DNA of 44,219 nucleotides. It comes from a virus. The DNA lies in the IMG/VR virus record IMGVR_UViG_3300037541_000700, positions 1 through 44,219 of that record, one strand, 5' to 3'. Both the position numbers and the translations under genes were made by a program. Shown here in pieces: positions 36,921 to 44,219 of the stretch (positions within the stretch are counted from its first letter, which is position 1; each line of letters begins with the position of its first letter). The notes beneath the pieces were generated by a model that was not told the DNA's origin, made no database searches, and saw only the letters and a program-made list of their open reading frames with translations.

Positions 36921-37489
36921 CAACTATTAAATTAAATGGTATTTTGGGGACTAAGTTTGTACCTGAAATTCAGGGTAACTTAAACACAGTACGAGAAGTA
37001 ATTAATTTTTTATGTTGCAACTTTTCTGACTTTAAACATTATGTATTGGGTTCAGATTGGTATTATACAGTAGTAGTTAAAGGAAACAATTGGGAACGGT
37101 ATATATTGGAAGATTCACCCAGTATTCTCTTGCCTGTAAGCGGTTGCGTAATTGAGATTACCCCTGTTATTGAAGGTTCTGGAAAGACTTTAACTAATAT
37201 TGCCATGATTGGTATTGGGATAGCCTTGGTTGCTACAGGGGTGGCTGCGCCATTGGGAATGTCTTTAATTTATAGTGGTGCTACTGGATTACTTAATTCT
37301 ATTATTAATGGCAATCCTAAAGAAGATGCTAAGTCTACTTTTTTCCAGTCTTCTGGTTTTAATACTAAAGAGGGTACACCTATTCCTTTGGTATTTGGTG
37401 AAGTATTAGTTAAAAACTTTCAGGTAATTTCTCTGGAAATAACTTCAGAATTTGCGCCGGGTTGGAAATATAAAACAGGTTCTAAGTAA
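36914..37489 (+). CDS. Tail tip assembly protein (lambda gpI-like)
   Basis: A 191-residue protein from the ATG at 36914 (a GTG two codons upstream is possible). The N-terminal ubiquitin-like part (TIKLNGILGTKFVPEIQGNLNTVREVINFLC) is typical of gpI. The middle has a hydrophobic, Gly-rich stretch (LTNIAMIGIGIALVATGVAA, about residues 95-115) and the end has GTPIPLVFGEVLV, the G-x-P-I-P-x-x-x-G motif common in these proteins. The start overlaps the gpK-like gene (ATGCTGA) and the gpJ-like gene follows after 21 bases. In lambda gpI acts with gpJ, gpL and gpK in building the tip. Confidence 0.75.
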   Translation: MLTTIKLNGILGTKFVPEIQGNLNTVREVINFLCCNFSDFKHYVLGSDWYYTVVVKGNNWERYILEDSPSILLPVSGCVIEITPVIEGSGKTLTNIAMIGIGIALVATGVAAPLGMSLIYSGATGLLNSIINGNPKEDAKSTFFQSSGFNTKEGTPIPLVFGEVLVKNFQVISLEITSEFAPGWKYKTGSK

Positions 37490-37510
37490 TTATTAATTAT
37501 TAAATAAACT

Positions 37511-39337
37511 ATGGGATTTGCAAATAGAGCGCTTTCCAAAAACCCAATTACTGACCCAGTTACAGCAACTTCTAATGATTATGTCAAGTTGCTATTAGCT
37601 ATTGGTGAAGGCGAATTGGAAGGGATGACTTCTTTGTCTAATATCTACCTTGATAAAACACCATTAGTTAATAGTGATGGTTCGGCTAATTTTCTTGATG
37701 TATCTGTTGACTATAGCATCGGTGGACCCAATCAGTCTAATGATTCTTTCGTGACAAACTTGGGGATATCAAATAGTAATGTCAACACTGTTAATACAGA
37801 GATAAAAAATATTGGCGATGGGACGACAAGACAAATCTCAAATGCTGATATTACTGCAATTAAAGTCCGCCTAAGTCTTCAAATGCAGTACAACGATAAA
37901 AATGGTGATGTTAGAAAAACTGATTGTTGCTTCAAAATTTTTATTAAAGAAGGAGGAGGTGCGTTTGTAGAAAGATACTCTACTTGCATCAACGCTAGGT
38001 ACGCTGACCCAGTGACTTTTGAGTATTATTTTCCTGTTGATCCTACTCAAAGCAGCTTTCAAGTCCGGGTGCAAAAAACTGTACCCAATGAACCGCCCAA
38101 CCCTGACAACAGAGAAAGTAGAGAAAGTGTCAATTTGAAATGGATAGACTACTCAGAGATTAATAATGACCGGATTTTATTTACCAATACAGCATTACTG
38201 GCTTTGCAGTTTCCATCTAAAACTTTCCAATCAATACCGGAAATTTGGATGAAATTAGGTGGGATTAAATGCCGGATACCTAGTAATGCTACTGTCAACG
38301 CTGCTGATAGGGGAACGGATTTTAGTGGTAGTTGGAATGGTGGCTTTTATCTACCTGTTAAAGCGACTGCTGACCCGGCTTGGATTGTCTATTATCTATT
38401 AACTGAGCCTAGATTTAAGTTGGGTATCCCAGAGGAGTATATTGATAAGTTTGCTTTGTATCAATGCAGTGTGTATAACAATGGGTATGTGGACAATGGC
38501 TATGGGGGACTAGAGAGAAGATTTCTGTTTAATACGGTTTTAGGCACGGGTGGGCAAGAAGTAGTTATAGAGATGATTCGTTCTATCTGCTCTACTATGT
38601 ATGCTAAACCTTATTGGAACGGCACGCAGTTAAGCTTTTGGCAGGATAGACCGACCACTGCATTACCGAAAATATTAACTAATGCAGATGTAGAGGAGGG
38701 TAAATTTGCTTATCAAACCAAAGAACTCAACACTGTAACTACTGTGGCTAAAGTATCTTATCAATCTACCATTGAGGACTGGGAACAAATACCAGAAATT
38801 GTAGAAGACCCAGCTTCTATTGATAGATATGGAGTCCAAATTGAAGAATACGCTCTATTAGGAGAAACCCGTCGGGGGGCTGCTATTCGGTCAGGGAGAA
38901 GGACTATTTTTAGTTCTTTACCTAATAATATATTTCTGACCTGTAAAGTGCGGGCGCGGGCTATGTTCTTTCAACCCGGTGATGTAATTCAAGTATCTGA
39001 TAGTGCTAAAAACAAAGTGAGAATTGGTGGTTTAGTTTCTGCTGTAACTACCACTAAAGTAACTTTAGACGCGCCTGTAACGTTAACATCAAATACTAAT
39101 AAAAAAATATATTTAACTCTGCCAGATGAGACAGTAGTTGAAAGAACTATTACCAATGGTGCAGGAACTTTTACAGAAATTAATTTCAGTACACCATTGA
39201 CTACATTACCGCAAATTCAATCACCATGGCAGATCATTGATACTAGCAATAAAGTACAATTGTACAGGGTCACTGATGTAGTCCCAGACTCAGAAAATAA
39301 GTCTTTATTTGAGATAACTGCTAAAACTTATGGTTGA
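37511..39337 (+). CDS. Tail tip hub protein (lambda gpJ-like core)
   Basis: A 608-residue protein. The start (YVKLLLAIGEGELEGMTSLSNIYLDKTPLVNSDGSANF, residues 24-61) is the signature of gpJ-type hub proteins. The core continues through WIVYYLLTEPRFKLGIPEEYIDKFALY (about 295-320) and a long hub domain with VIEMIRSICSTMYAKPYWNGTQLSFWQD (near 355). The frame ends at a TGA (39335-39337) right after EITAKTYG, where canonical gpJ continues into a linker and fibronectin repeats. That continuation is in the next gene, +1 shifted, starting within the last codons. The receptor-binding C-terminus of lambda gpJ is missing here. Its role is probably taken over by the fibre and propeller genes downstream. 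Confidence 0.88.
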   Translation: MGFANRALSKNPITDPVTATSNDYVKLLLAIGEGELEGMTSLSNIYLDKTPLVNSDGSANFLDVSVDYSIGGPNQSNDSFVTNLGISNSNVNTVNTEIKNIGDGTTRQISNADITAIKVRLSLQMQYNDKNGDVRKTDCCFKIFIKEGGGAFVERYSTCINARYADPVTFEYYFPVDPTQSSFQVRVQKTVPNEPPNPDNRESRESVNLKWIDYSEINNDRILFTNTALLALQFPSKTFQSIPEIWMKLGGIKCRIPSNATVNAADRGTDFSGSWNGGFYLPVKATADPAWIVYYLLTEPRFKLGIPEEYIDKFALYQCSVYNNGYVDNGYGGLERRFLFNTVLGTGGQEVVIEMIRSICSTMYAKPYWNGTQLSFWQDRPTTALPKILTNADVEEGKFAYQTKELNTVTTVAKVSYQSTIEDWEQIPEIVEDPASIDRYGVQIEEYALLGETRRGAAIRSGRRTIFSSLPNNIFLTCKVRARAMFFQPGDVIQVSDSAKNKVRIGGLVSAVTTTKVTLDAPVTLTSNTNKKIYLTLPDETVVERTITNGAGTFTEINFSTPLTTLPQIQSPWQIIDTSNKVQLYRVTDVVPDSENKSLFEITAKTYG

Positions 39338-39998
39338 CTTCTATGCTTTAGTTGAAACTAATATTGTCATTCCTGGCGACATTACTGTGGAAACTTTGCC
39401 AGTGGTTGCGTCACCACCAATTAATTTAAAGTCAGAGTTAATTAAAATTAATTATGGAAACACTGATATTTACGCTTTATTAGCATCTTGGCAGCAACCT
39501 CGGAAAGAACTTATTAACAGCACTTTTACAGTTGCCAGTATGACTTTTTTGGGAATAACAGCGACAGTGACTACATCACAAAATCACAAATACAATACTA
39601 ATGACTTAATATTAATTAAAGGGGCTACTCAATTAATCTATAATAATTATTATACTATTACTAAAATCAGTAATAATCAATTTAGTTTTCCTTTTTCTGG
39701 ATGGACCATTACCCCAGCTACGGGAACTATTACCTGTACAAAAATAGTTAACGAATCTTACACCGACCGCTACAGTTTACAATACAAGAAAGCCCAAGAT
39801 TCAGAATGGAGTAGTCCTCTTGAAACCTTTGAATTGTCCGCTAGATGGGATAACGTTAGTCCAGGGGATTATTATGTAAGAATAGCTGCTATTACTATTA
39901 ATAATAAAGTTAGTGCTTATGTACAATCATTAATTGTTCCACAAGCGATCGCTGACTTTAGTAATGGAAATTATACAAGTTTTACAGGAGAGTTTTGA
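39330..39998 (+). CDS. Split-off C-terminal part of gpJ-like protein
   Basis: A 222-residue product starting MVDFYALVETNIVIPGDITVE, which reads as the direct continuation of the upstream protein (…AKTY | VDFYALVE…). A central beta insert (about residues 65-120: FTVASMTFLGITATVTTSQNHKYNTNDLILI) interrupts a fibronectin type III-like domain (YALLASWQQPR ... DRYSLQYKKAQDSEWSS ... SPGDYYVRIAAI), then a short tail. The start overlaps the upstream stop (ATGGTTGA), so coupling could replace fusion. It is either a genuine gene split or a frameshift in the sequence. The next gene starts at the A of its TGA. Confidence 0.75.
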   Translation: MVDFYALVETNIVIPGDITVETLPVVASPPINLKSELIKINYGNTDIYALLASWQQPRKELINSTFTVASMTFLGITATVTTSQNHKYNTNDLILIKGATQLIYNNYYTITKISNNQFSFPFSGWTITPATGTITCTKIVNESYTDRYSLQYKKAQDSEWSSPLETFELSARWDNVSPGDYYVRIAAITINNKVSAYVQSLIVPQAIADFSNGNYTSFTGEF

Positions 39999-40336
39999 TG
40001 ACTGTACCTATCCTGATGCTACCACCAATTAAATGGGATTTTTCTATTAATAAAACTATCTTTCAACAAACTACAAAATTGGGAGATGGTTATAGTCAAA
40101 TACTAACTGCGCCTAATTCAGTTAGAATAGTTTATGATATAGTTATCCCTAACTTAAATACTCAATCTAAAAATGATGTTACGACTACTTTTAAGCAATA
40201 CGGAGCTATTACTAGATTCAGATGGCGACCCAATGAATATTATGAATATAAAGAATTTATTTGTGATAAATGGAGCGTCACGAATCAAGGTACTTACTTA
40301 TGGGAAATAACAGCAACTTTTAACCAACAATTGTAA
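39998..40336 (+). CDS. Minor tail protein, lambda gpM-like
   Basis: A 112-residue product from the ATG at 39998, chosen because of ACAGGAGAG just upstream. IKWDFSINKTIFQQTTKLGDGYSQILTAPN (residues 11-40) has the F-x-x-DGY-x-Q pattern of small gpM/gp-like tail proteins, and RFRWRPNEYYEYKEFICDKWSV (about 73-94) the F-x-W-P and F-x-C-x-x-W segments. These proteins join the tube end to the tip. The start overlaps the previous stop (TGATG). In lambda gpM precedes gpL; here gpL-like lies 3 kb downstream, after the fibre genes. Confidence 0.65.
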   Translation: MTVPILMLPPIKWDFSINKTIFQQTTKLGDGYSQILTAPNSVRIVYDIVIPNLNTQSKNDVTTTFKQYGAITRFRWRPNEYYEYKEFICDKWSVTNQGTYLWEITATFNQQL

Positions 40337-40352
40337 TTAAACTTATTAATTT

Positions 40353-40916
40353 ATGCCCCAGCCTTACATTGGTTCTCAGGGAAGTATTGAATACAGAGAA
40401 GCGTCTGGTAATGGTACTTTGGTATCGCCTTATATTCCTCAGTTTTCTTTGTCTGCATTAGCTTATTTTTCTTCTGCTAACATAACCAGGACTAGTTCTA
40501 TATCTTATAGTGCTAATGATGTTTATGGCGGTGTGTTTCAACTGCAAAACATCGGACCTAGTGGAGATTTTATATATTTAAATAGCATAAGCGTTGTCTT
40601 TAATGCAAGTTCACTAACAGGTATAAGTGCTTGTGAAGTTTATTTGTATAATGCAAGTCCGCAGTCTGGATTTGCTGACAATGCTGCTTTTAATGTTCCA
40701 CTGATAGACAGAGCATCACTTTTAACTTTAAGTGGAATAGGCTTAAACCCAATCTTAACTAGAGGTGGTGGTACTGTTGTAGCTGAAACAATACTTGTAA
40801 ATAGACTACTTAAACTAGCAACCAATAGCACTTCTTTATGGGGATATTTGGTGACTTTAGGTACAGGATTGATTGCTGATAGTGCAACGATTTCTGTATA
40901 TTCTCATATCCGTTAA
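40353..40916 (+). CDS. Tail fibre-type protein, paralogue 1
   Basis: A 187-residue protein starting MPQPYIGSQGSIEYREASGNG. After a short N-terminal adaptor it has a beta domain: DVYGGVFQLQNIGPSGDFIYLNSISVVFNAS (about residues 57-87), VYLYNASPQSGFADNAAF, and SLWGYLVTL near the end. The next gene repeats the same pattern (paralogue 2), including the adaptor (xPYIPxx) and NIGPSG. The shared N-terminus likely attaches both to one site on the tail tip; the beta domain is probably a jelly-roll-like receptor or decoration domain. No named family recognised. Confidence 0.65.
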   Translation: MPQPYIGSQGSIEYREASGNGTLVSPYIPQFSLSALAYFSSANITRTSSISYSANDVYGGVFQLQNIGPSGDFIYLNSISVVFNASSLTGISACEVYLYNASPQSGFADNAAFNVPLIDRASLLTLSGIGLNPILTRGGGTVVAETILVNRLLKLATNSTSLWGYLVTLGTGLIADSATISVYSHIR

Positions 40917-40953
40917 GCTAAAATTATATAAAGCTACAAAATACTTATTAACT

Positions 40954-41808
40954 ATGGCACAACCAATTTTAGGAATCAAAGGAACAGCGGAATACGTCAA
41001 AGCTACAGGAGAAGGTACACCAGAGTCTCCTTACATTCCCGTTGTTCAGGTAGAAGGTGGTGGTACAGGGGGAGGCGGAACTACTACTGTGGACTTTGGC
41101 ACTAAAATCACTGATTCCACTATGCCCGCAGGTGGTGTAGGTAATCTAGGGTGGCTATCTGCTATTTGGAGAACAATTACCGACAGATTGCCTTCACTGA
41201 TAAACAACAGATTACCAGTAGACGTAACAAATCAAATTAGCTTTGGCACTCAAATTACTGATGCAACCATGCCCACGGGTGGGGGAGGTATCCTGGGGTG
41301 GCTATCTGCTATTTTTAAGACACTAAGCAACGAAACTGGATTTGTCAGTACAGCAACCATTCAAAGAACGTCAGGGAATACATCTTATCAACTCAATGAT
41401 GTATATGGCTCAATAGTCCAATTGTCAAATATTGGACCTAGTGGGGGTAGTATTTTTATTAATAATATAAAAATCATGTTTAACACTTCCACGCCTCCCA
41501 CTGGAATGACTAGCCTTGTAATTTATTTATACAGTGCTTCACCCCCATCTGCGATCGCTGACAATTCCCTTTTTAATGGCGCATCTGTTGATAGAAATTT
41601 TCACTTAACTGAAGATGGAATTACTTTACCAATTGTGACGATGAGAGGTAGTGGTAGTTTTTTTGCCATGGCATCAAACATCAACAGGCAGGTTAAATTA
41701 GCCACAGGTAGCACTTCTTTGTGGGCGTACTTAGTAACTTCAACTTCATTTGCACACACAGACAACATAGAGACAGGTACAATCACTATAAATTCTTTTG
41801 TGGCATAA
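40954..41808 (+). CDS. Tail fibre-type protein, paralogue 2
   Basis: A 284-residue protein from the ATG at 40954 (upstream frame to 40873 overlaps paralogue 1). It shares the adaptor (QPILGIKGTAEYVKATGEG ... SPYIPVVQ) and the C-terminal beta domain with the preceding gene (DVYGSIVQLSNIGPSG, VIYLYSASPPSAIADN, TSLWAYLVTS). Between them it has a 90-residue insert with Gly-rich linker and two copies of a unit FGTxITDxTMPxGG...LGWLSAI. The insert probably forms a trimeric stalk. Duplication plus stalk gain suggests two fibres of different length. Its stop lies 2 bases before the next start. Confidence 0.65.
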   Translation: MAQPILGIKGTAEYVKATGEGTPESPYIPVVQVEGGGTGGGGTTTVDFGTKITDSTMPAGGVGNLGWLSAIWRTITDRLPSLINNRLPVDVTNQISFGTQITDATMPTGGGGILGWLSAIFKTLSNETGFVSTATIQRTSGNTSYQLNDVYGSIVQLSNIGPSGGSIFINNIKIMFNTSTPPTGMTSLVIYLYSASPPSAIADNSLFNGASVDRNFHLTEDGITLPIVTMRGSGSFFAMASNINRQVKLATGSTSLWAYLVTSTSFAHTDNIETGTITINSFVA

Positions 41809-41809
41809 C

Positions 41810-42859
41810 ATGAGACGTTTTACTAAAACGGTGGTGTTGGGTAGGAAAAGCTATTTTCCTCTTGAACCAATTTCTGATTTTATAGCAGCCCGTAGTTACA
41901 ATTATGGGAGCGTGACAGACATACTAACAACTCCATCAGGTACTTATTTGGGTGGTTTTGCTGGAGGAGTATTGTTACCTGATGGTAGAGTATTCTGTGT
42001 TCCTAATGATTCTACTACAGCTAGAATATACAATCCAATTACAGATACTTTAACAACTCCGTCAGGTACTTATCCGGGTGTTAGTAGTTTTTATGGAGGA
42101 GTATTGTTACCTGATGGTAGAGTATTCTGTATTCCTCATTATTCTACTACAGCTAGAATATACAATCCAATTACAGATACTGTAACAACTCCATCAGGTA
42201 CTTATCCGGGTGTTTTTGTTGGAGGATTATTGTTACCTGATGGTAGAGTATTCTGTGTTCCTTTTAACTCTCCTACAGCTAGAATATACAATCCAATTAC
42301 AGATACTTTAACAACTCCATCAGGTACTTATTCGGGTGGTTTTGCTGGAGGAGTATTGTTACCTGATGGTAGAGTATTCTGTGTTCCTTCTAATTCTCCT
42401 ACAGCTATAATATACAATCCAATTACAGATATTTTAACAACTCCGTCAGGTACTTATTCGGGTGTTTTTGTTGGAGGATTATTGTTACCTGATGGTAGAG
42501 TATTCTGTGTTCCTTTTAACTCTCCTACAGCTAGAATATACAATCCAATTACAGATACTTTAACAACTCCATCAGGTACTTATTCGGGTGGTTTTGCTGG
42601 AGGAGTATTGTTACCTGATGGTAGAGTATTCTGTGTTCCTTTTAACTCTCCTACAGCTAGAATATACAATCCAATTACAGATACTTTAACAACTCCATCA
42701 GGTACTTATTCGGGTAGTTTTGCTGGAGGATTATTGTTACCTGATGGTAGAGTATTCTGTGTTCCTCGTAATTCTAATACAGCTAGAATATACGGACTTC
42801 CACTTAGCAATAATCTTCCTATAGGAAGAACTCACTCTGCTTTTGATAATAAATTGTAA
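41810..42859 (+). CDS. Seven-bladed beta-propeller tail protein (receptor-binding candidate)
   Basis: A 349-residue protein from the ATG at 41810; a TTG start four codons earlier overlaps the upstream gene. Residues 1-35 are an adaptor. Residues 36-328 are seven units of 42 residues (one of 44), consensus TDTLTTPSGTYSG..GG.LLPDGRVFCVP and ARIYNPI. The pattern of four strands with LLPDGRVFCVP at each blade, and exactly seven units, predicts a closed propeller. Blades differ mainly at a few positions (GFAGG / VFVGG, NDST / FNSP / SNSP). A short tail (LPIGRTHSAFDNKL) follows. Position in the tail-tip operon after two fibre genes suggests surface recognition. Each blade has one Cys. Confidence 0.75.
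   Translation: MRRFTKTVVLGRKSYFPLEPISDFIAARSYNYGSVTDILTTPSGTYLGGFAGGVLLPDGRVFCVPNDSTTARIYNPITDTLTTPSGTYPGVSSFYGGVLLPDGRVFCIPHYSTTARIYNPITDTVTTPSGTYPGVFVGGLLLPDGRVFCVPFNSPTARIYNPITDTLTTPSGTYSGGFAGGVLLPDGRVFCVPSNSPTAIIYNPITDILTTPSGTYSGVFVGGLLLPDGRVFCVPFNSPTARIYNPITDTLTTPSGTYSGGFAGGVLLPDGRVFCVPFNSPTARIYNPITDTLTTPSGTYSGSFAGGLLLPDGRVFCVPRNSNTARIYGLPLSNNLPIGRTHSAFDNKL
41915..42793 (+). repeat. 126-bp near-identical tandem repeats (seven propeller blades)
   Basis: Seven units, mostly 126 bases (one 132), nearly identical at DNA level. Units 3 and 5 and units 4 and 6 form matched pairs (VFVGG versus GFAGG type), so the array grew by duplication of a two-blade block. Confidence 0.9.
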
Positions 42860-42867
42860 AAAAAACC

Positions 42868-43308
42868 ATGACAAAACAACAATGGCTACTTTCTCAAATT
42901 GTACAATTCCCTGAATTATCCGCCAGGGAATTAACCGGAAAATTGAATCAAAAAAAGTTAGTTCCCAATCCTAAACCACAGGAGCAAATACAAGTAACTC
43001 CTAAGTTGGAAGACATAATTAAGATTGGGATTGACAAAAACACAATAAATGTTGTTGAGACAAAAACTTACGAAAGATTTGTAGAATCAATCCAAAGCAA
43101 GTCAATGGATTTTGCATTAGCAAATCTTATGATTTTGAAAGAAGGTGAGTTAATTTCAGGAGAAATCTTTAATGCTATTGTTGCGCTACTGCAACGGACT
43201 GAACCCGATCCAACTTATCAACTTTTTGTAGAAACAAGTGATGCAGAATTAGCGGGATTTGATGTTGTTTGTGTCCATGAGATTGAGGAATTAAAAGCGG
43301 AATTATGA
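42868..43308 (+). CDS. Hypothetical protein, 146 aa
   Basis: A 146-residue protein. Residues 1-30 (QQWLLSQIVQFPELSARELTGKLNQ) look like a small helical domain, followed by a Pro/Gln linker. A second part (FVESIQSKSMDFALANLMILKEGELISGEIFNAIVALLQRTEPDP, about residues 70-115) is helical, and an acidic end follows (VHEIEELKAEL). I do not recognise a family. It lies between the propeller and the gpL-like gene and overlaps the latter's start by 4 bases (ATGA), so it is probably a tail or regulatory protein of the late operon. It could be a fibre chaperone, a common partner of fibre genes, but no sequence motif shows it. Confidence 0.6.
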   Translation: MTKQQWLLSQIVQFPELSARELTGKLNQKKLVPNPKPQEQIQVTPKLEDIIKIGIDKNTINVVETKTYERFVESIQSKSMDFALANLMILKEGELISGEIFNAIVALLQRTEPDPTYQLFVETSDAELAGFDVVCVHEIEELKAEL

Positions 43309-43937
43309 CATTAATTTCTGAAAATCAATTATTAGATTCTGAGATTTTTATTGACTTAATTCAGGTCAAAACTTCAGAATTTGATATTAAGATTTGCAAC
43401 TATGGGACGGTATCTTTTGGTGCTGTTCCTTACCAAGGATTTCCATGCCAACTAAGTAGTTTTAGTCGTTCAGGCGAGAGTGTAGAAGCGCGGGCTTCCT
43501 TGACCATTTCTGATATTTCTGGACTAGTGGGAAATATCATTGATAATTATTCAGTTATCAAAGCAGAAGTGGTTGTTAAACAGACTTTGCCGATGTTTTT
43601 GGATGGTCAACCCACAGCAGATGCTAGTCAGTTTTTCCCGTTGAATTTAGAGGTTAGTCAGTACACGGGTGAATATCAAAATCAATTTGTATTTACCCTT
43701 TCTCCTTATTCTTTAGAGAGAAAGAAGTTACCTGCTAGGACATACTCAAGAAGATGTCAGTATATTCTTGGAGACGATGATTGTCAAGCACCCAATAATA
43801 GAAGTTTTGATATTTCTGGCAACATAACAACTTTTGCTAATCGGGCTTGTCGCAAGGATTTAGACGCTTGTAAACAGTATCATGATAATACTTTAAGATT
43901 TGGTGGTTTTCCTTCAGTAAGTAGAATTAGAGGTTGA
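43305..43937 (+). CDS. Minor tail protein L-like, Fe-S cluster type
   Basis: A 210-residue protein. The N-terminal beta domain (DSEIFIDLIQVKTSEFDIKIC ... SRSGESVEARASLTISDISG) and the C-terminal Cys-rich end match lambda gpL: Cys151 (SRRCQY), Cys160 (DDDCQAP), Cys182 (NRACRKD) and Cys189 (DACKQY), then LRFGGFPSV at the very end. In lambda gpL these four cysteines hold a [4Fe-4S] cluster needed for tail tip assembly. It starts within the end of the previous gene (overlap 4 bases). In lambda the order is M-L-K-I-J; here gpL is last, after K, I, J, M and the fibre genes, so the operon has been rearranged. Confidence 0.85.
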   Translation: MTLISENQLLDSEIFIDLIQVKTSEFDIKICNYGTVSFGAVPYQGFPCQLSSFSRSGESVEARASLTISDISGLVGNIIDNYSVIKAEVVVKQTLPMFLDGQPTADASQFFPLNLEVSQYTGEYQNQFVFTLSPYSLERKKLPARTYSRRCQYILGDDDCQAPNNRSFDISGNITTFANRACRKDLDACKQYHDNTLRFGGFPSVSRIRG

Positions 43938-43966
43938 GCAATTACATTATTTAAAGGATTGATTTT

Positions 43967-44219
43967 ATGGATACAATTGATGAATTGATGGTAATTTTGA
44001 CGGGAGAAATTACGGAACTCAAGCAAGAAATATTAGAAAGTCTAAATATCTCATCATTGAATAAAAGACTCTTAATCCTTGAAAATCAAGCTGTTTCTGC
44101 ATTGGATGAAGTAAAAAAAATAGCTGATTTTAAACAAGAGTTAAATTTGCTTTCAGTCAAAGAACAATTAAGTTTAGAGATAGAAGAACTCAAACTAGCT
44201 AATGGTCAATTATGCTTAG
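43967..44219 (+). CDS. Coiled-coil protein, 3' end outside window
   Basis: The frame opens at the ATG at 43967, preceded by AAAGGATTGATTTT, and stays open to the right edge (84 codons seen). The product starts MDTIDELMVILTGEITELKQ and is a long, charged heptad-rich helix (LLILENQAVSALDEVKKIA, SLEIEELKLANGQL). It follows the gpL-like gene after 29 bases in the same operon. Role unknown; fibre stalks, fibre chaperones and tail assembly proteins are possible. Confidence 0.6.
   Translation, partial: MDTIDELMVILTGEITELKQEILESLNISSLNKRLLILENQAVSALDEVKKIADFKQELNLLSVKEQLSLEIEELKLANGQLCL

Noticed and set aside
41915-42793. Regular repeats resembling a CRISPR array
   Set aside because: Units are in frame, contiguous, without unique spacers, and encode propeller blades.

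Overview
The window looks like part of a temperate, lambda-like siphophage (long flexible tail) of a filamentous cyanobacterium, either an integrated prophage or a phage closely adapted to such a host. The DNA is AT-rich. It carries about two dozen copies of the cyanobacterial octamer GCGATCGC (HIP1). It also has a short tandem array built on the palindrome TACAGGCAAGATGCCTGTA, a repeat type I recall from intergenic DNA of Nostocales. No tRNA, rRNA, CRISPR array, integrase, replication gene or clear endolysin is visible.

Left region (1-7.1 kb). Mostly small genes, many on the minus strand: an HNH protein, a small protein ending in an SSB-type DDIPF tip, several unknowns, a protein with an ExoX-C/QSregVF-type domain, and the large terminase subunit. 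Several are driven by copies of one promoter module (TTGACA ... GATAGACTATA, flanked by AGTACATAA boxes), two of which share a 52-bp identical promoter/leader. Non-coding stretches hold repeats with pseudoknot-like order (1279-1480), a very short promoter-terminator unit (4985-5068) and three tandem units that each pair a -10 box with an intrinsic terminator (6637-6852). An XRE-type repressor gene (6856-7122) faces the head operon across two near-perfect palindromes.

Head and tail-tube region (7.25-14.9 kb, plus strand). Prohead protease with a coiled-coil C-terminus, a probable decoration protein, a gpE-like major capsid protein, connector genes, a gp10/gpZ-like protein, a tail terminator candidate, the tail-tube protein and a two-frame tail assembly chaperone pair. 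The pair has the lambda G/GT layout and probably uses a -1 frameshift at a run of five G. One connector gene (DUF4054-like, 10522-10935) is inverted inside the operon and carries its own consensus Shine-Dalgarno sequence.

Tape measure (15.0-33.7 kb). One uninterrupted gene of 6228 codons fills over 40% of the window. At about 0.15 nm per residue it predicts a tail near 0.9 micrometre, among the longest expected for any phage. It embeds an HExxH metalloprotease-like domain and has several internal duplications. An intrinsic terminator just upstream probably keeps its expression low.

Right region (33.7-44.2 kb). A minus-strand cassette (portal fused to a MuF-like domain, small two-helix membrane protein, small acidic protein) is divergent from the tail-tip operon: gpK-like JAMM+NlpC/P60 peptidase, gpI-like, gpJ-like core, a split-off J C-terminal part, gpM-like protein, two paralogous fibre-type proteins, a seven-bladed beta-propeller with nearly identical blades, an unknown gene and a gpL-like Fe-S protein placed unusually late. 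Head and packaging genes are thus scattered over both strands, unlike the usual terminase-portal-protease-capsid order.
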